Shown here: one piece after another, positions 8,478 through 16,823 of the stretch
Numbering within the stretch: the stretch's first letter is position 1
Layout: each line of letters starts with the position of its first letter
DNA from: JAPPHA01 sp963662815
Lineage (GTDB): Bacteria; Pseudomonadota; Alphaproteobacteria; Rhodobacterales; Rhodobacteraceae
Length of the DNA stretch: 64,000 bases
Assembly (NCBI GenBank): GCA_963662815.2
Contig: CAXXWA010000015.1
Coordinates: forward strand, 8,927-72,926
Reading direction: 5' to 3'
Notes under the pieces: model-generated
The model's input: only the letters and a program-made list of their open reading frames with translations
Database searches by the model: none
Told to the model about the DNA's origin: nothing
Made by a program: the position numbers and the translations under genes

Positions 8478-8948
8478 ATGGACTCGCTCGGGTTTTTGAC
8501 CGGCATTTCTCCCTGGTGGTGGGTCGCGGCGGCGCTTGCCCTCGGTGCGGTCGAAATGATGACAATGTCGTTCTTCCTGATCTGGCCAGCTCTAGCAGCA
8601 CTGGCAATCGCCGGCGTTCTCGCCGTGGCGCCCGGCCTTTCGGGCCTCATGCAGGTCGCCCTGTTTGCGATCCTGTCGATGGTGGCCACGCTTGCGGGCC
8701 GCGTCGCGCTGGACCGATACGGCGACGGCGACGAATCCAAGCCGGATGCACTTAACCGTCGAACGACCTATTGCATCGGCAAGACCGGAAGTGTCATCGA
8801 CTTCGCCGCCGGAGAAGGAAACGTCGAGGTTTCCGGCACAAGATGGCGCGCGCGCTGGCAAAACGGCAACAGCGCACGACCCGGTGATACGGTTCGGGTG
8901 ACCGGCGCAGACGGCATGACGCTCATCGTGTCAGCCCTCGACTCTTGA
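8478..8948 (+). CDS. NfeD-like membrane protein
   Basis: A 156-residue protein with two or three N-terminal membrane segments (residues about 10-80) and a C-terminal OB-fold domain (GKTGSVIDFAAGEGNVEVSGTRWRARW...GDTVRVTGADGMTLIV), the YbbJ/NfeDb architecture. It follows qmcA by 10 bases and surely shares its transcript. NfeD proteins partner SPFH proteins in the membrane; the biochemical role is not settled. The length is normal for the short form lacking the serine-protease domain. Confidence 0.88.
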   Translation: MDSLGFLTGISPWWWVAAALALGAVEMMTMSFFLIWPALAALAIAGVLAVAPGLSGLMQVALFAILSMVATLAGRVALDRYGDGDESKPDALNRRTTYCIGKTGSVIDFAAGEGNVEVSGTRWRARWQNGNSARPGDTVRVTGADGMTLIVSALDS

Positions 8949-8998
8949 TCCACAGCCCACCCGGTTCAAGGCATTCTGTTGCGACTGCAAGGCGTCAG

Positions 8999-9541
8999 TC
9001 ATGAGGTGCGGCGCTGCACCAGGCCCGCGAGAGCAGCCAGTTCGGGGTCACTGATTCCCAGCGATTCAAGACGCTCGTTCGTCCGGAAGAGGTAATCGCG
9101 GTTCGGCCCGCGGTCGCCTCGGGCACTTCCGATGATCCGGACCTGTTCCGCGAGTCCGAGTTCTCCGCAGTACTGCGCGTGGCTAGGGTCGATGACGTAG
9201 CAGACCGCCTGCACCTGCCGACCATCCGCGAGGGTCACAGTGAGACTGCGTTCGACATAGGCGGAAGAAACCAACTCCCGCGCCCGAAGGCCTGCAAGGG
9301 CAAGGGCGGCATGCGCGGCTGCCACCCGGAAGGCAAGTCCCATGCAACTGCCGCCCGCCTGCTGATCGAGGGCGAGAACGAGGCCGGGATTCTCCGGAGT
9401 TCCCCGGTAGTGAATCGACCACATGCAGAATCGCCGAACATATCCCTCAAGTTCGGCGATTTCCGTCTCTACGTATTCGAACCCGGGTTGCCAGACGAGT
9501 GACCCGTATCCGAAAACCCAGAGATCACCTTCCTGCCGCAT
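8999..9541 (-). CDS. ChaC-like gamma-glutamylcyclotransferase
   Basis: A 180-residue protein with the family hallmark VFGYGSLVWQPGF at residues 7-19. It would cleave gamma-glutamyl peptides such as glutathione to 5-oxoproline. Later conserved parts include SIHYRGTPENPGLVLAL, GLAFRVA and YVERSLTV, the region that supplies the acidic residue in the active site. Start 9541 places GYGSL at the usual distance; an upstream extension to 9715 has no similarity. It is divergent from the DUF2125 gene with 99 bases between. Similar proteins are sometimes named as cation transport regulators, an older label without direct evidence. Confidence 0.88.
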   Translation of the reverse strand: MRQEGDLWVFGYGSLVWQPGFEYVETEIAELEGYVRRFCMWSIHYRGTPENPGLVLALDQQAGGSCMGLAFRVAAAHAALALAGLRARELVSSAYVERSLTVTLADGRQVQAVCYVIDPSHAQYCGELGLAEQVRIIGSARGDRGPNRDYLFRTNERLESLGISDPELAALAGLVQRRTS

Positions 9542-9640
9542 GACCGCTGCACCAGCATTGCCTTTCGCCTGTCGCCCATAGACAATTGCGTGAACGAGCG
9601 AAAGCGGGCCGGGCTCGCACCTTAATGGCAGGAGGCGGCA

Positions 9641-10633
9641 ATGCGGCTCTTGATTGGCGGCGTCATTGTCGCGGCCGCAATGTGGTCGGGGTACTGGTGG
9701 TACGGCGCAACCCATTTGAAGGCGACAGTGGAGTCATGGCTGGATTCTCGTCGAAATGCGAGTGTGACCGCGTCGAGCAGTTCGATCTCCGTACGAGGGT
9801 TCCCAAACCGATTCGACATGACTCTCGAGGACATCGAATTCGCGGACGAGTCGGAAGGGTGGGCCTGGTCCATGCCATGGTTCCAGGCTTTCACGCTCAG
9901 TTACAACCCTGATCATTTCGTCTTTGCGTTTCCCGAGACGCAGGGCATTGCCACCGCTTCCGGGGAAATCCGGATCGACAGCGACGAACTGATGGGCAGC
10001 ATGGTTCTCGGGCGCGAAGGGATCACCAAGCCACTTCGCACCTCGCTGACAGCAAGGCGCATGGACCTCGATGCGACGGGGCGGTGGGCTTGCGCGCTTC
10101 TGAAACCGGGGATCGCAGTCCATCTTGACGAAGAAAACCCGCGCGTCCTCAAGGTCGCCGTCGAAATCGACGCGCTGTCGGGAGTCTCCGGCAGAAACCT
10201 TACGACGTGCATCGGTCCGTCCTCGGAGCCTGCCTTGAAGGGCATCCGCATGGAAGCGACGGTCACCCTGTCCGAACCCGCCGGGAGCAGCCTTGTCGCG
10301 GGCAGCTTCGAGACACCTGTGCGCATCGACCTCCACCGGGCCGCCGCTGCCTGGGGCGAGTCTGACTTGGCGGCGGCAGGAAGTCTCGAAGTCGACCGCG
10401 CCGGCGTGCTTTCGGGCGAGATCAACATCTCAATTCGCGCCTGGACGGCATTTCTCGATCAGCTGGCGGAGTCGGGCATGCTGCACGAGGTTGCCGTTCC
10501 TCTCGTGACTCGCCTCTTGCGACCGCATGCGGGCGACTCCCGGGAACTCGAAGTCGTCCTGGAGTTCAGCGACGGGCAAACGCGTCTGAATTCCGTTCCC
10601 ATCGCCGCGGCTCCGCGGCTCTGGAAGAATTGA
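9641..10633 (+). CDS. DUF2125 family protein, membrane-anchored
   Basis: A 330-residue protein of unknown function typical of Alphaproteobacteria. One N-terminal membrane helix or uncleaved signal (residues 3-22) precedes an extracytoplasmic domain with the family's RGFPNRFDMTLEDIEF motif near residue 52 and alternating beta-rich segments. AGGAGG five bases before the ATG supports the start. The fold may resemble lipid-handling AsmA-like or lipoprotein domains, but that is a guess. It converges on the glpU end of the glycerol operon with 68 bases between. Confidence 0.82.
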   Translation: MRLLIGGVIVAAAMWSGYWWYGATHLKATVESWLDSRRNASVTASSSSISVRGFPNRFDMTLEDIEFADESEGWAWSMPWFQAFTLSYNPDHFVFAFPETQGIATASGEIRIDSDELMGSMVLGREGITKPLRTSLTARRMDLDATGRWACALLKPGIAVHLDEENPRVLKVAVEIDALSGVSGRNLTTCIGPSSEPALKGIRMEATVTLSEPAGSSLVAGSFETPVRIDLHRAAAAWGESDLAAAGSLEVDRAGVLSGEINISIRAWTAFLDQLAESGMLHEVAVPLVTRLLRPHAGDSRELEVVLEFSDGQTRLNSVPIAAAPRLWKN

Positions 10634-10701
10634 ATCCGGAAAGCAGCTCTCGCCCTTTGAGCCCGGCTATATGTCGTTCACGCCGGTTGCAATTGATCGG
10701 C

Positions 10702-10980
10702 TCAAACCTTCCAGAAGCAGAATGCGCCCCATCCAATCGAGATTGCGAGCGGCGCCCACAAGGGAAAACCGAACACGGCGAGCCAGGCGAAGAAGATGTA
10801 GACGGTGCCCAGAAGCGTGATGAACAAACGATCTCCGCGCGTCGTCACCAGTCTGAAAACGCCTTTGCGAATTGCGCCGCCGGGAAATCGAATTTCGATG
10901 ACCGCAAGCGTGCCGATCGCGGCGAAGATTCCTGCGAAAACGGCGGCAGTAGGCCACGTCCAGGCCATCCAGGACAGCAT
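10702..10980 (-). CDS. glpU: DUF2160 small membrane protein of the glycerol transporter (GlpU-like)
   Basis: A 92-residue protein with two or three membrane helices (TAAVFAGIFAAIGTLAVIEI, LFITLLGTVYIFFAWLAVF, PLAISIGWGAFCFW). It belongs to DUF2160, found almost only in operons for the GlpSTPQV glycerol ABC transporter; in Rhizobium leguminosarum the equivalent is GlpU. Its start overlaps the glpQ stop as TGATG, so translation is probably coupled. The function is unknown; an accessory subunit of the transporter is a reasonable inference. Confidence 0.85.
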   Translation of the reverse strand: MLSWMAWTWPTAAVFAGIFAAIGTLAVIEIRFPGGAIRKGVFRLVTTRGDRLFITLLGTVYIFFAWLAVFGFPLWAPLAISIGWGAFCFWKV

Positions 10981-11777
10981 CAGACTCTCCCCAGGGCGAA
11001 ACCCTTCGCAATGTAGTTGCGCACGAAGTAGATCACTATGGCGCCGGGAATGATCGTCAGCGTACCTGCCGCCGCGAGCAATCCGAGTTCATAACCCGCC
11101 GAAGAGGCGGTACGGGTCATCGTTGCGGCAATGGGTTTGGCTTCGACGGCAGTCAAGGTCTTGGCGAGGAGCAACTCGACCCAGGAAAACATGAAGCAGA
11201 AGAACGCGGCGACGCCGACCCCCGCCTTTATGGTTGGAAGGAAGATTCTCGTGAAGAACGATGGAAACGAGTAACCGTCGACGTATGCGGTTTCATCCAG
11301 TTCCTTCGGTACCGCGGACATGAATCCCTCTAGGATCCATACGGCAAGCGGGATGTTGAAGAGACAGTGCGCCAGCGCCACGGCGAGATGCGTGTCGAAG
11401 AGGCCGATCGCCGAATAGAGCTGGAAGAAGGGCAGCGCAAAGACCGCCACAGGCGCCATCCGGTTGGTGAGCAACCAGAAGAACAGGTGCTTGTCCCCCA
11501 GGAAATGATACCTCGAGAAGGCATAGGCAGCAGGCAACGCGACCACGATGGATATCACGGTGTTCAGCGACACGTAGACAATTGAATTGATGTAGCCCCA
11601 GTACCAAGTCGGATCGGTGAAGATCGCGGCGTAGTTCGCCCAGGTGAATGTCTGCGGAAACAGCGAGAACCCGGCCAGGATCTCGTTCGTCGTCTTGAAG
11701 CTCATGGCCACGAGCCAGTAGATCGGCAGCATGAGAAAGATGATGTACAGGATCGGGATCAGGTCGCGTCGGCGCAT
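10980..11777 (-). CDS. glpQ: glycerol ABC transporter permease GlpQ
   Basis: A 265-residue MalG-type inner-membrane permease with six predicted helices. The ATPase-contact loop (EAA motif) is KELDETAYVDGYSFPSFFTRIFLP at about residues 158-181. With GlpP it would form the translocation channel for glycerol-type polyols. It starts 13 bases after glpP ends and overlaps the glpU start. The length is normal. Assignment rests on the surrounding gene set (GlpS, GlpT, GlpP, GlpV, DUF2160, GlpD, GlpR) rather than on substrate residues. Confidence 0.85.
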   Translation of the reverse strand: MRRRDLIPILYIIFLMLPIYWLVAMSFKTTNEILAGFSLFPQTFTWANYAAIFTDPTWYWGYINSIVYVSLNTVISIVVALPAAYAFSRYHFLGDKHLFFWLLTNRMAPVAVFALPFFQLYSAIGLFDTHLAVALAHCLFNIPLAVWILEGFMSAVPKELDETAYVDGYSFPSFFTRIFLPTIKAGVGVAAFFCFMFSWVELLLAKTLTAVEAKPIAATMTRTASSAGYELGLLAAAGTLTIIPGAIVIYFVRNYIAKGFALGRV

Positions 11778-11790
11778 GATTCGCGTTCTC

Positions 11791-12654
11791 CTATCTCGTG
11801 TCGTCCCTGGTCATCAGGGTATAGAACAACCAGGAAGCAAGCAGCGTGATCGCGAAGTAGATCAGCGACATAGCCGCCGCCGGGCCGAGATCGAACTGGC
11901 CGAGCGCGATCTTCACGAGGTCGATCGACAGAAGCGTGGTCGAGTTGCCGGGGCCGCCGCCAGTCAGTACGAACGGTTCCGTATAGATGTTGAAGCTGTC
12001 CATGAAGCGCAGGAGAATTGCGATTGTCAGGACTGTCTTCATCTTCGGCAACTGTATGTAGCGGAAAACCTTCCAGGGGCTCGCTCCGTCGATTCGCGCC
12101 GCCTGGTAGTAGGCGTCGGGAATCGAGACCAGACCCGCGTAGCAGAGCAGCACCACCAGTGACGTCCAGTGCCAGACGTCCATGACCAGGATCGTCATCC
12201 AGGCGGCGACCGGATTCTGGGTCATGTCGTAGTGTATGCCGAGGACATGATTCATCAGGTAGCCGAGAAGGCCGATGTCAGGCAGCGTGAAGATGTTCCA
12301 CATCGCTCCAACGACGTTCCAGGGAATCAGCATGGGCAACGCCATCGCTACCAGGCAGACAGATACCCAAACGCCCTTTCGCGGCATGGCCAGGGCGATC
12401 GCGACGCCCAGAGGAACCTCGATCGCAAGAATGAGGCCGGTGAACAGGAACTGGCGCCCGAGAGCGGCATGAAACCTCTCCGAGGTCAGAATCTGTTCGT
12501 ACCAGCGCAGTCCTTCCCAAAAGAACAGGTTGTTGCCGAAGGTTTCCTGCACCGAGTAGTTCACAACGGTCATGATCGGAATCAGGGCGTTGAACGCGAC
12601 GAGAAACACCACGGGCAGAACGAAGAACCAGGCCCTTTGATTGACAGTCTTCAC
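11791..12654 (-). CDS. glpP: glycerol ABC transporter permease GlpP
   Basis: A 287-residue MalF/UgpA-type permease with six membrane helices. The EAA loop is IPDAYYQAARIDGASPWKVFRYIQLP. The start is taken as GTG at 12654, giving MVKTVNQRAWFFVLP: this GTG overlaps the glpT stop as GTGA, a standard coupling arrangement. An ATG further upstream would bury 26 unconserved residues inside glpT. It partners GlpQ in the channel. Confidence 0.86.
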   Translation of the reverse strand: MKTVNQRAWFFVLPVVFLVAFNALIPIMTVVNYSVQETFGNNLFFWEGLRWYEQILTSERFHAALGRQFLFTGLILAIEVPLGVAIALAMPRKGVWVSVCLVAMALPMLIPWNVVGAMWNIFTLPDIGLLGYLMNHVLGIHYDMTQNPVAAWMTILVMDVWHWTSLVVLLCYAGLVSIPDAYYQAARIDGASPWKVFRYIQLPKMKTVLTIAILLRFMDSFNIYTEPFVLTGGGPGNSTTLLSIDLVKIALGQFDLGPAAAMSLIYFAITLLASWLFYTLMTRDDTR

Positions 12655-13733
12655 GAGTTCTGCCCGCCCGCCGCGGTCGCCAGCCAACCATCTGCGTACA
12701 ACCGTGTCTGGTCCTGGCGGAACTGAAGACAAACGGAATCGCCGGCATTCGGGCGATCGCCGGCAGTGATGGCCGAAACCCTGGTATCGCCGACCATGAC
12801 CTCCAGGATGTTGTGGCGCCCGACGTCGGCCGCCCTGCGGACCCTGCCCTCGACCCCGCCGGCACCCACCGATACGTACTCCGGCCTTATGCCGATCTCG
12901 ATCCGCTTGCCCGACCTTACGATGTCGCCTTCAAGCGGAATGTTCACTCCCATGACGAACGCCCCGCCGTTCTCGACCTCGCACGGGATCACGTTCATCC
13001 CCGGCGACCCGATGAAATGGCCGACGAACGTGTGGGCAGGGCGTTCGAACAATTCTACCGGAGTGCCGATCTGAACGATTACTCCGAGGTCCATGACCAC
13101 CACCTGATCCGCAAACGTCAACGCCTCCGTCTGGTCGTGCGTGACATAGATCATTGTCGCGTTTACCCGATAGTGCAGCTCCTTCAGCTTGGAACGCAGC
13201 TTCCACTTGAGGTGCGGGTCGATGACCGTCAGCGGTTCATCGAACATGATGACATTCACGTCCTGACGGACGAGTCCGCGCCCCATCGAAATCTTTTGTT
13301 TGTTGTCGGGGCTGAGGTGAGAGGCGCGGGTCCTGAGCATGTCCTGCACCTCGAGCAACTCGGCGATTTCAGTCACCCGTGCGCGCACCACGGACTCGTC
13401 GCGTCCCCGATTCCTCAGGGGAAACGCGAGATTGTCGTAGACCGTCATGGTGTCGTAGATCACGGGGAACTGGAACACCTGCGCAATATTCCTGCGCTCG
13501 GGAGGCAGTCCGGTCACGTCCTCGCCGTCGAAATAGACTGCGCCGCCGGTTGGAGCGAGCAAGCCGGAAACGATGTTCAGGAGTGTCGACTTGCCGCAGC
13601 CTGACGGTCCCAGCAATGCGTATGCGCCGCCGTCCTGCCAGTCGAGAGTGATTTCCTTCAGCGCGAAGTCATCTTCGCTTCGAGGATCCTGCAGGTAGCT
13701 GTGGCGCAGGCTCTGAAGGGAAATCGTCGCCAT
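12651..13733 (-). CDS. glpT: glycerol ABC transporter ATPase GlpT, degenerate signature motif
   Basis: A 360-residue MalK/UgpC-type ATPase. Walker A is GPSGCGKST (42-50), Q-loop Gln88, Walker B VIMFDEP (161-167) and the H-loop His199 (YVTHDQTEAL), all intact. The ABC signature, normally LSGGQ, is LSPDNKQK at 140-147, so this subunit cannot donate a normal signature to the opposite ATP site. A C-terminal TOBE-like regulatory domain follows residue 240 (IGIRPEYVSVG). It starts 11 bases after glpS. Its partner GlpS shows the complementary defect (see there). Confidence 0.88.
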   Translation of the reverse strand: MATISLQSLRHSYLQDPRSEDDFALKEITLDWQDGGAYALLGPSGCGKSTLLNIVSGLLAPTGGAVYFDGEDVTGLPPERRNIAQVFQFPVIYDTMTVYDNLAFPLRNRGRDESVVRARVTEIAELLEVQDMLRTRASHLSPDNKQKISMGRGLVRQDVNVIMFDEPLTVIDPHLKWKLRSKLKELHYRVNATMIYVTHDQTEALTFADQVVVMDLGVIVQIGTPVELFERPAHTFVGHFIGSPGMNVIPCEVENGGAFVMGVNIPLEGDIVRSGKRIEIGIRPEYVSVGAGGVEGRVRRAADVGRHNILEVMVGDTRVSAITAGDRPNAGDSVCLQFRQDQTRLYADGWLATAAGGQNS

Positions 13734-13744
13734 GGAATCCGCTC

Positions 13745-14809
13745 TCAGGCCACCCGAGCGCCGTCTTCGGAAAAGTACCGGCAACGGTCGGGGTCCATGA
13801 AAAAGACATGATCCTCACCGACACGGTAGGGATGGATTCCGTGCGAAAGCGAGACCCAGTTTTGATCTCCGAGAACGAAGTGGGCCGACGATTCCGAACC
13901 GGTCAGTTCCGTAATCTGTACCGTCCCGGTCAGCGGCACGACCGCCCTGTCCGACTGGCTGGGAAGGATGTTGCTGGGACGTATGGCGACCGTATAGTCG
14001 CCGTCGGCCAGTTCCGCCGCCGCTCCAGTCAAATTCCAGGTGACACCTCCCGGGATGCTGACGGTGCCGCCGGCCTTCCTCGCCCTTGCGGTATTGATGG
14101 GCGGGGCCGAGAACACCCGCGCTGCGGTGAGGCTGTCCGGGTTCCTGTAGAGCCCGGCGGTTTCTCCGAATTGAACCACATGGCCGTCATGCATGAGCGC
14201 CGTCTTGCCGCCGAGAAGCAACGCCTCCTCGGGTTCGGAGGTGGCGTAGACGACCACCGCGCCGCGTCCGGCGAAGAGTTCGGGCAGCTGGTCACGCAAC
14301 TCTTCGCGAAGCTTGTAATCAAGGTTGGCCAACGGTTCATCGAGAAAGACCGCACGTGACTCCTTGGCAATCGCTCGTGCGAGGGCGGTACGCTGCTGCT
14401 GTCCGCCCGAAAGTTCCTGGGGCCGTCGATCGAGCAGTGGAACGAGCTGAAGCAACCTTGCCGCCTGCTCGACGCGGTCGTCGATCTCGGATCGCGCCAT
14501 ACCCGCGACCATCAGCGGAGACGCAATGTTATCGAAGACCGTCAGGTGCGGGTAGTTGACGAAGAACTGATGCACGAGACTGATGTTGCGCTTTTGCGTG
14601 CCGAGTTGGGTGACATCCTCGCCGTCCATGAAGATCTGGCCGCTGGCGCATTGATCAAGACCGGCCATGAGCTTGATCAAGGAAGTTTTTCCGGAGCCGG
14701 TTTCCCCAAGAAGAACGTTGAAATGTCCTGATTCAAACGTCAGTGCCGTCGGCTTGACATGGGTCACCTGGCCGACCCGCTTCGAAACGCCTCTCAGTTC
14801 GATGCCCAT
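13745..14809 (-). CDS. glpS: glycerol ABC transporter ATPase GlpS, lacking the H-loop histidine
   Basis: A 354-residue ATPase related to MalK. Walker A is GETGSGKT (35-42), the signature LSGGQQQR (133-140) is canonical and Walker B is AVFLDEP (153-159). The switch histidine, expected in a THD/SHD context, is replaced: YATSEPEEAL has Ser191 at that place. A C-terminal TOBE-like domain follows (VAIRPSNILPS). The start MGIELRGVSKR is well placed. GlpS and GlpT would form a heterodimer with one normal and one degenerate ATP site. Confidence 0.88.
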   Translation of the reverse strand: MGIELRGVSKRVGQVTHVKPTALTFESGHFNVLLGETGSGKTSLIKLMAGLDQCASGQIFMDGEDVTQLGTQKRNISLVHQFFVNYPHLTVFDNIASPLMVAGMARSEIDDRVEQAARLLQLVPLLDRRPQELSGGQQQRTALARAIAKESRAVFLDEPLANLDYKLREELRDQLPELFAGRGAVVVYATSEPEEALLLGGKTALMHDGHVVQFGETAGLYRNPDSLTAARVFSAPPINTARARKAGGTVSIPGGVTWNLTGAAAELADGDYTVAIRPSNILPSQSDRAVVPLTGTVQITELTGSESSAHFVLGDQNWVSLSHGIHPYRVGEDHVFFMDPDRCRYFSEDGARVA

Positions 14810-14840
14810 GGGCTTGTCTCCCTCAGGAAGTCGGCCGGAG

Positions 14841-14881
14841 CGGCAGTGTCGAAACCGGGGGTTCCGGAGCCGACGCTGCCG
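14841..14881 (-). other. intercistronic hairpin between glpV and glpS
   Basis: Arms 14841-14851 and 14871-14881 are complementary over 11 bp with one mismatch in the minus-strand RNA, around a 19-base loop. No T-run follows, so it is not a clear terminator. A stem just after a binding-protein gene often stabilises that part of the message so that the binding protein is made in excess; this is an inference. Confidence 0.4.
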
Positions 14882-14935
14882 GCCCCGGGAATTGGCAACC
14901 GGACCGGACAGGATTCCGATCCGGCCGTCGTCATA

Positions 14936-16675
14936 CTAGTTGGCGGACCATCTGGCGACAAGTTCGTCGTAGTTGACTGTCTCGCCCTGCGGCTTCTCGT
15001 TGTCGAGCTTGGCCTTCGGACCGTCCGGCTTTCCGAGCCACTCCGACGGGTCCACCGGGTCGTTCAACCGCGGACCACAACCGCCGTATACGTTCGCGGC
15101 CTCGTCAGCCGCCTGCATCCTCGCCATGGTGACGTCCATCTCCTCGGCAAGGCGATCCATCGCTTCCTGAGGAGTGAATGCGCCGGAGTTCACGTCCCCG
15201 ATCTGCTGCCACCAGATCTGCGCCAGTTTCGGGTAGTCAGGTACGTTGATGCCCGTCGGCGACCAGCGAACCCGGTCCGGCGAACGGTAGAATTCAACCA
15301 GCCCGCCCAGCTTTGGTGCCCGGTCACTGAACGACTGGTGACGCACGGTCGTGTCCCGGATGAAGGTCAGGCCGACATGGCTCTTTTTCACGTCGACGGT
15401 CTTCGAGGTCACGAACTGAGCGTAGAGCCAAGCCGCCTGGGCGCGATCGTCCGGCGTCGAATTAAGGAACGTCCAGGAACCGGCGTCCTGATAACCGACT
15501 TTCTGGCCATCCTGCCAGTACGGGCCGTGCGGCGACGGCGCCATTCTCCAGAGCGGGAATCCATCGTCGTCTACGGTGTTGTTTCCATCAGCCCTGGACT
15601 TGACCATGTCGGCCGTAAAAGCCGTGTACCAGAAGATCTGCTGCGCGACATTGCCCTGGCTGAGCGCGGGAAGCGATTGGTAGAAGTCGTAGGAGGCTGC
15701 TCCCGGCGGCGCATACTTGCGCAGCCATTCGTCCCACTTCCGGATCGCATAGACCGATGCCGGGCCATTGGCTTCGCCGCCGCGCGAAACGCTTGCGCCG
15801 GCAGGATTGCACGATCCGGCTTCCATGCGAATGCCCCACTCGTCGATCGGTATGCCGTTGGGCTCGCCCTTCGTGCCGGCGCCTGCCATTGCCAGCCAGG
15901 CGTCCGTCATTCTCCAGCCGAGATCAGGCGCGCGCTTGCCGTAGTCCATGTGACCGTAGACGCGAACTCCATCGATTTCCTTGACGTGGTCGGTAAAGAA
16001 CTCGGCGATATCCTCGTAGGCGGACCAGTTGACCGGAACGCCAAGGTCGTAGCCGTACATTTCCTTGAACTGGGCCTGCAGGTCTTCGCGGTCGAACCAG
16101 TCCTTGCGGAACCAGTAGAGGTTGGCGAACTGCTGGTCGGGGAGCTGATAGAGCTTTCCGTCCGGACCGGTCGTGAAACTGCGGCCGATGAAATCTTCGA
16201 TGTCGAGCCCCGGATTCGTCACATCCGCCCAATCCCCGGCAATCTTGTCGGAAAGATTGTAGGCGAGTTGAAGACGCGAATGGGTTCCGATCAGGTCGCT
16301 GTCGTTGATGTATCCGTCGTAGAGGTTTCGCTTGGTCTGCATCTGGGTCTGCACCGCCTGCACGACTTCGCCCTCTCCGAGGAGTTGGTGATTGACCTTG
16401 ATGCCGGTTATTTCCTCGAATGCCCTGGTCAGGGTTTCCGATTCGTAGGAATGGGTCGGAATGGTTTCCGAAAGGACGTTGATTTCCATCCCGGCGAACG
16501 GTTCCGCAGCATCGATGAACCACTGCATTTCCGCGATCTGCTCATCGCGGCTGAAAGACGAAGGCTGGAACTCTTCGTCGATCCATTTTTCCGCTGCCGC
16601 CATGTCGGCGTGCGCCGATTGGGCGATCGCGGCCACGGCTGCCGCCGCGATCGCAGCCACTAGATAGGTGCGCAT
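14936..16675 (-). CDS. glpV: glycerol ABC transporter substrate-binding protein GlpV
   Basis: A 579-residue periplasmic binding protein, much longer than most, as expected for GlpV-type glycerol binders. The signal peptide is MRTYLVAAIAAAAVAAIAQSAHA with cleavage probably after AHA. Mature landmarks include INVLSETIPTHSYES, KLYQLPDQQFANLYWFRKDWF and a C-terminal GGCGPRLNDP. The second of two adjacent ATGs (16675) is preferred because it is five bases from AGGAGG. In R. leguminosarum the binding-protein gene is last in the operon; here it is first, and it is separated from glpS by 126 bases with a hairpin. Confidence 0.88.
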   Translation of the reverse strand: MRTYLVAAIAAAAVAAIAQSAHADMAAAEKWIDEEFQPSSFSRDEQIAEMQWFIDAAEPFAGMEINVLSETIPTHSYESETLTRAFEEITGIKVNHQLLGEGEVVQAVQTQMQTKRNLYDGYINDSDLIGTHSRLQLAYNLSDKIAGDWADVTNPGLDIEDFIGRSFTTGPDGKLYQLPDQQFANLYWFRKDWFDREDLQAQFKEMYGYDLGVPVNWSAYEDIAEFFTDHVKEIDGVRVYGHMDYGKRAPDLGWRMTDAWLAMAGAGTKGEPNGIPIDEWGIRMEAGSCNPAGASVSRGGEANGPASVYAIRKWDEWLRKYAPPGAASYDFYQSLPALSQGNVAQQIFWYTAFTADMVKSRADGNNTVDDDGFPLWRMAPSPHGPYWQDGQKVGYQDAGSWTFLNSTPDDRAQAAWLYAQFVTSKTVDVKKSHVGLTFIRDTTVRHQSFSDRAPKLGGLVEFYRSPDRVRWSPTGINVPDYPKLAQIWWQQIGDVNSGAFTPQEAMDRLAEEMDVTMARMQAADEAANVYGGCGPRLNDPVDPSEWLGKPDGPKAKLDNEKPQGETVNYDELVARWSAN

Positions 16676-16725
16676 CATTTCCTCCTGAAAGTTTCGATTG
16701 CAGGGACCATGCCCCGGCGACAGTC

Positions 16726-16757
16726 ACTATACGAAAATTCCCAATAGTCAAACGAAA
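16726..16757. promoter_or_regulatory. candidate GlpR operator repeats in the glpV/glpR divergent region
   Basis: ACGAAA occurs at 16731-16736 and again at 16752-16757, 21 bases apart, i.e. on the same face of the helix. The first copy overlaps a possible -10 box for glpV (TATAGT on the minus strand, 16726-16731), so a bound repressor would block that promoter. DeoR-family repressors commonly bind such repeats. The assignment to GlpR is an inference from position. Confidence 0.4.
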
Positions 16758-16823
16758 GTCGAACTGGTTTTTGTCATTGAATTGACATATGGGTCTGCCG
16801 AATTCGGCATCGGGGGATGGCGC

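Noticed and set aside
14759..16663. Long open frame of about 634 codons opposite glpV
   Set aside because: It lies entirely antisense to glpV and glpS sequence, has no family similarity, and is the usual GC-rich shadow of a real gene.
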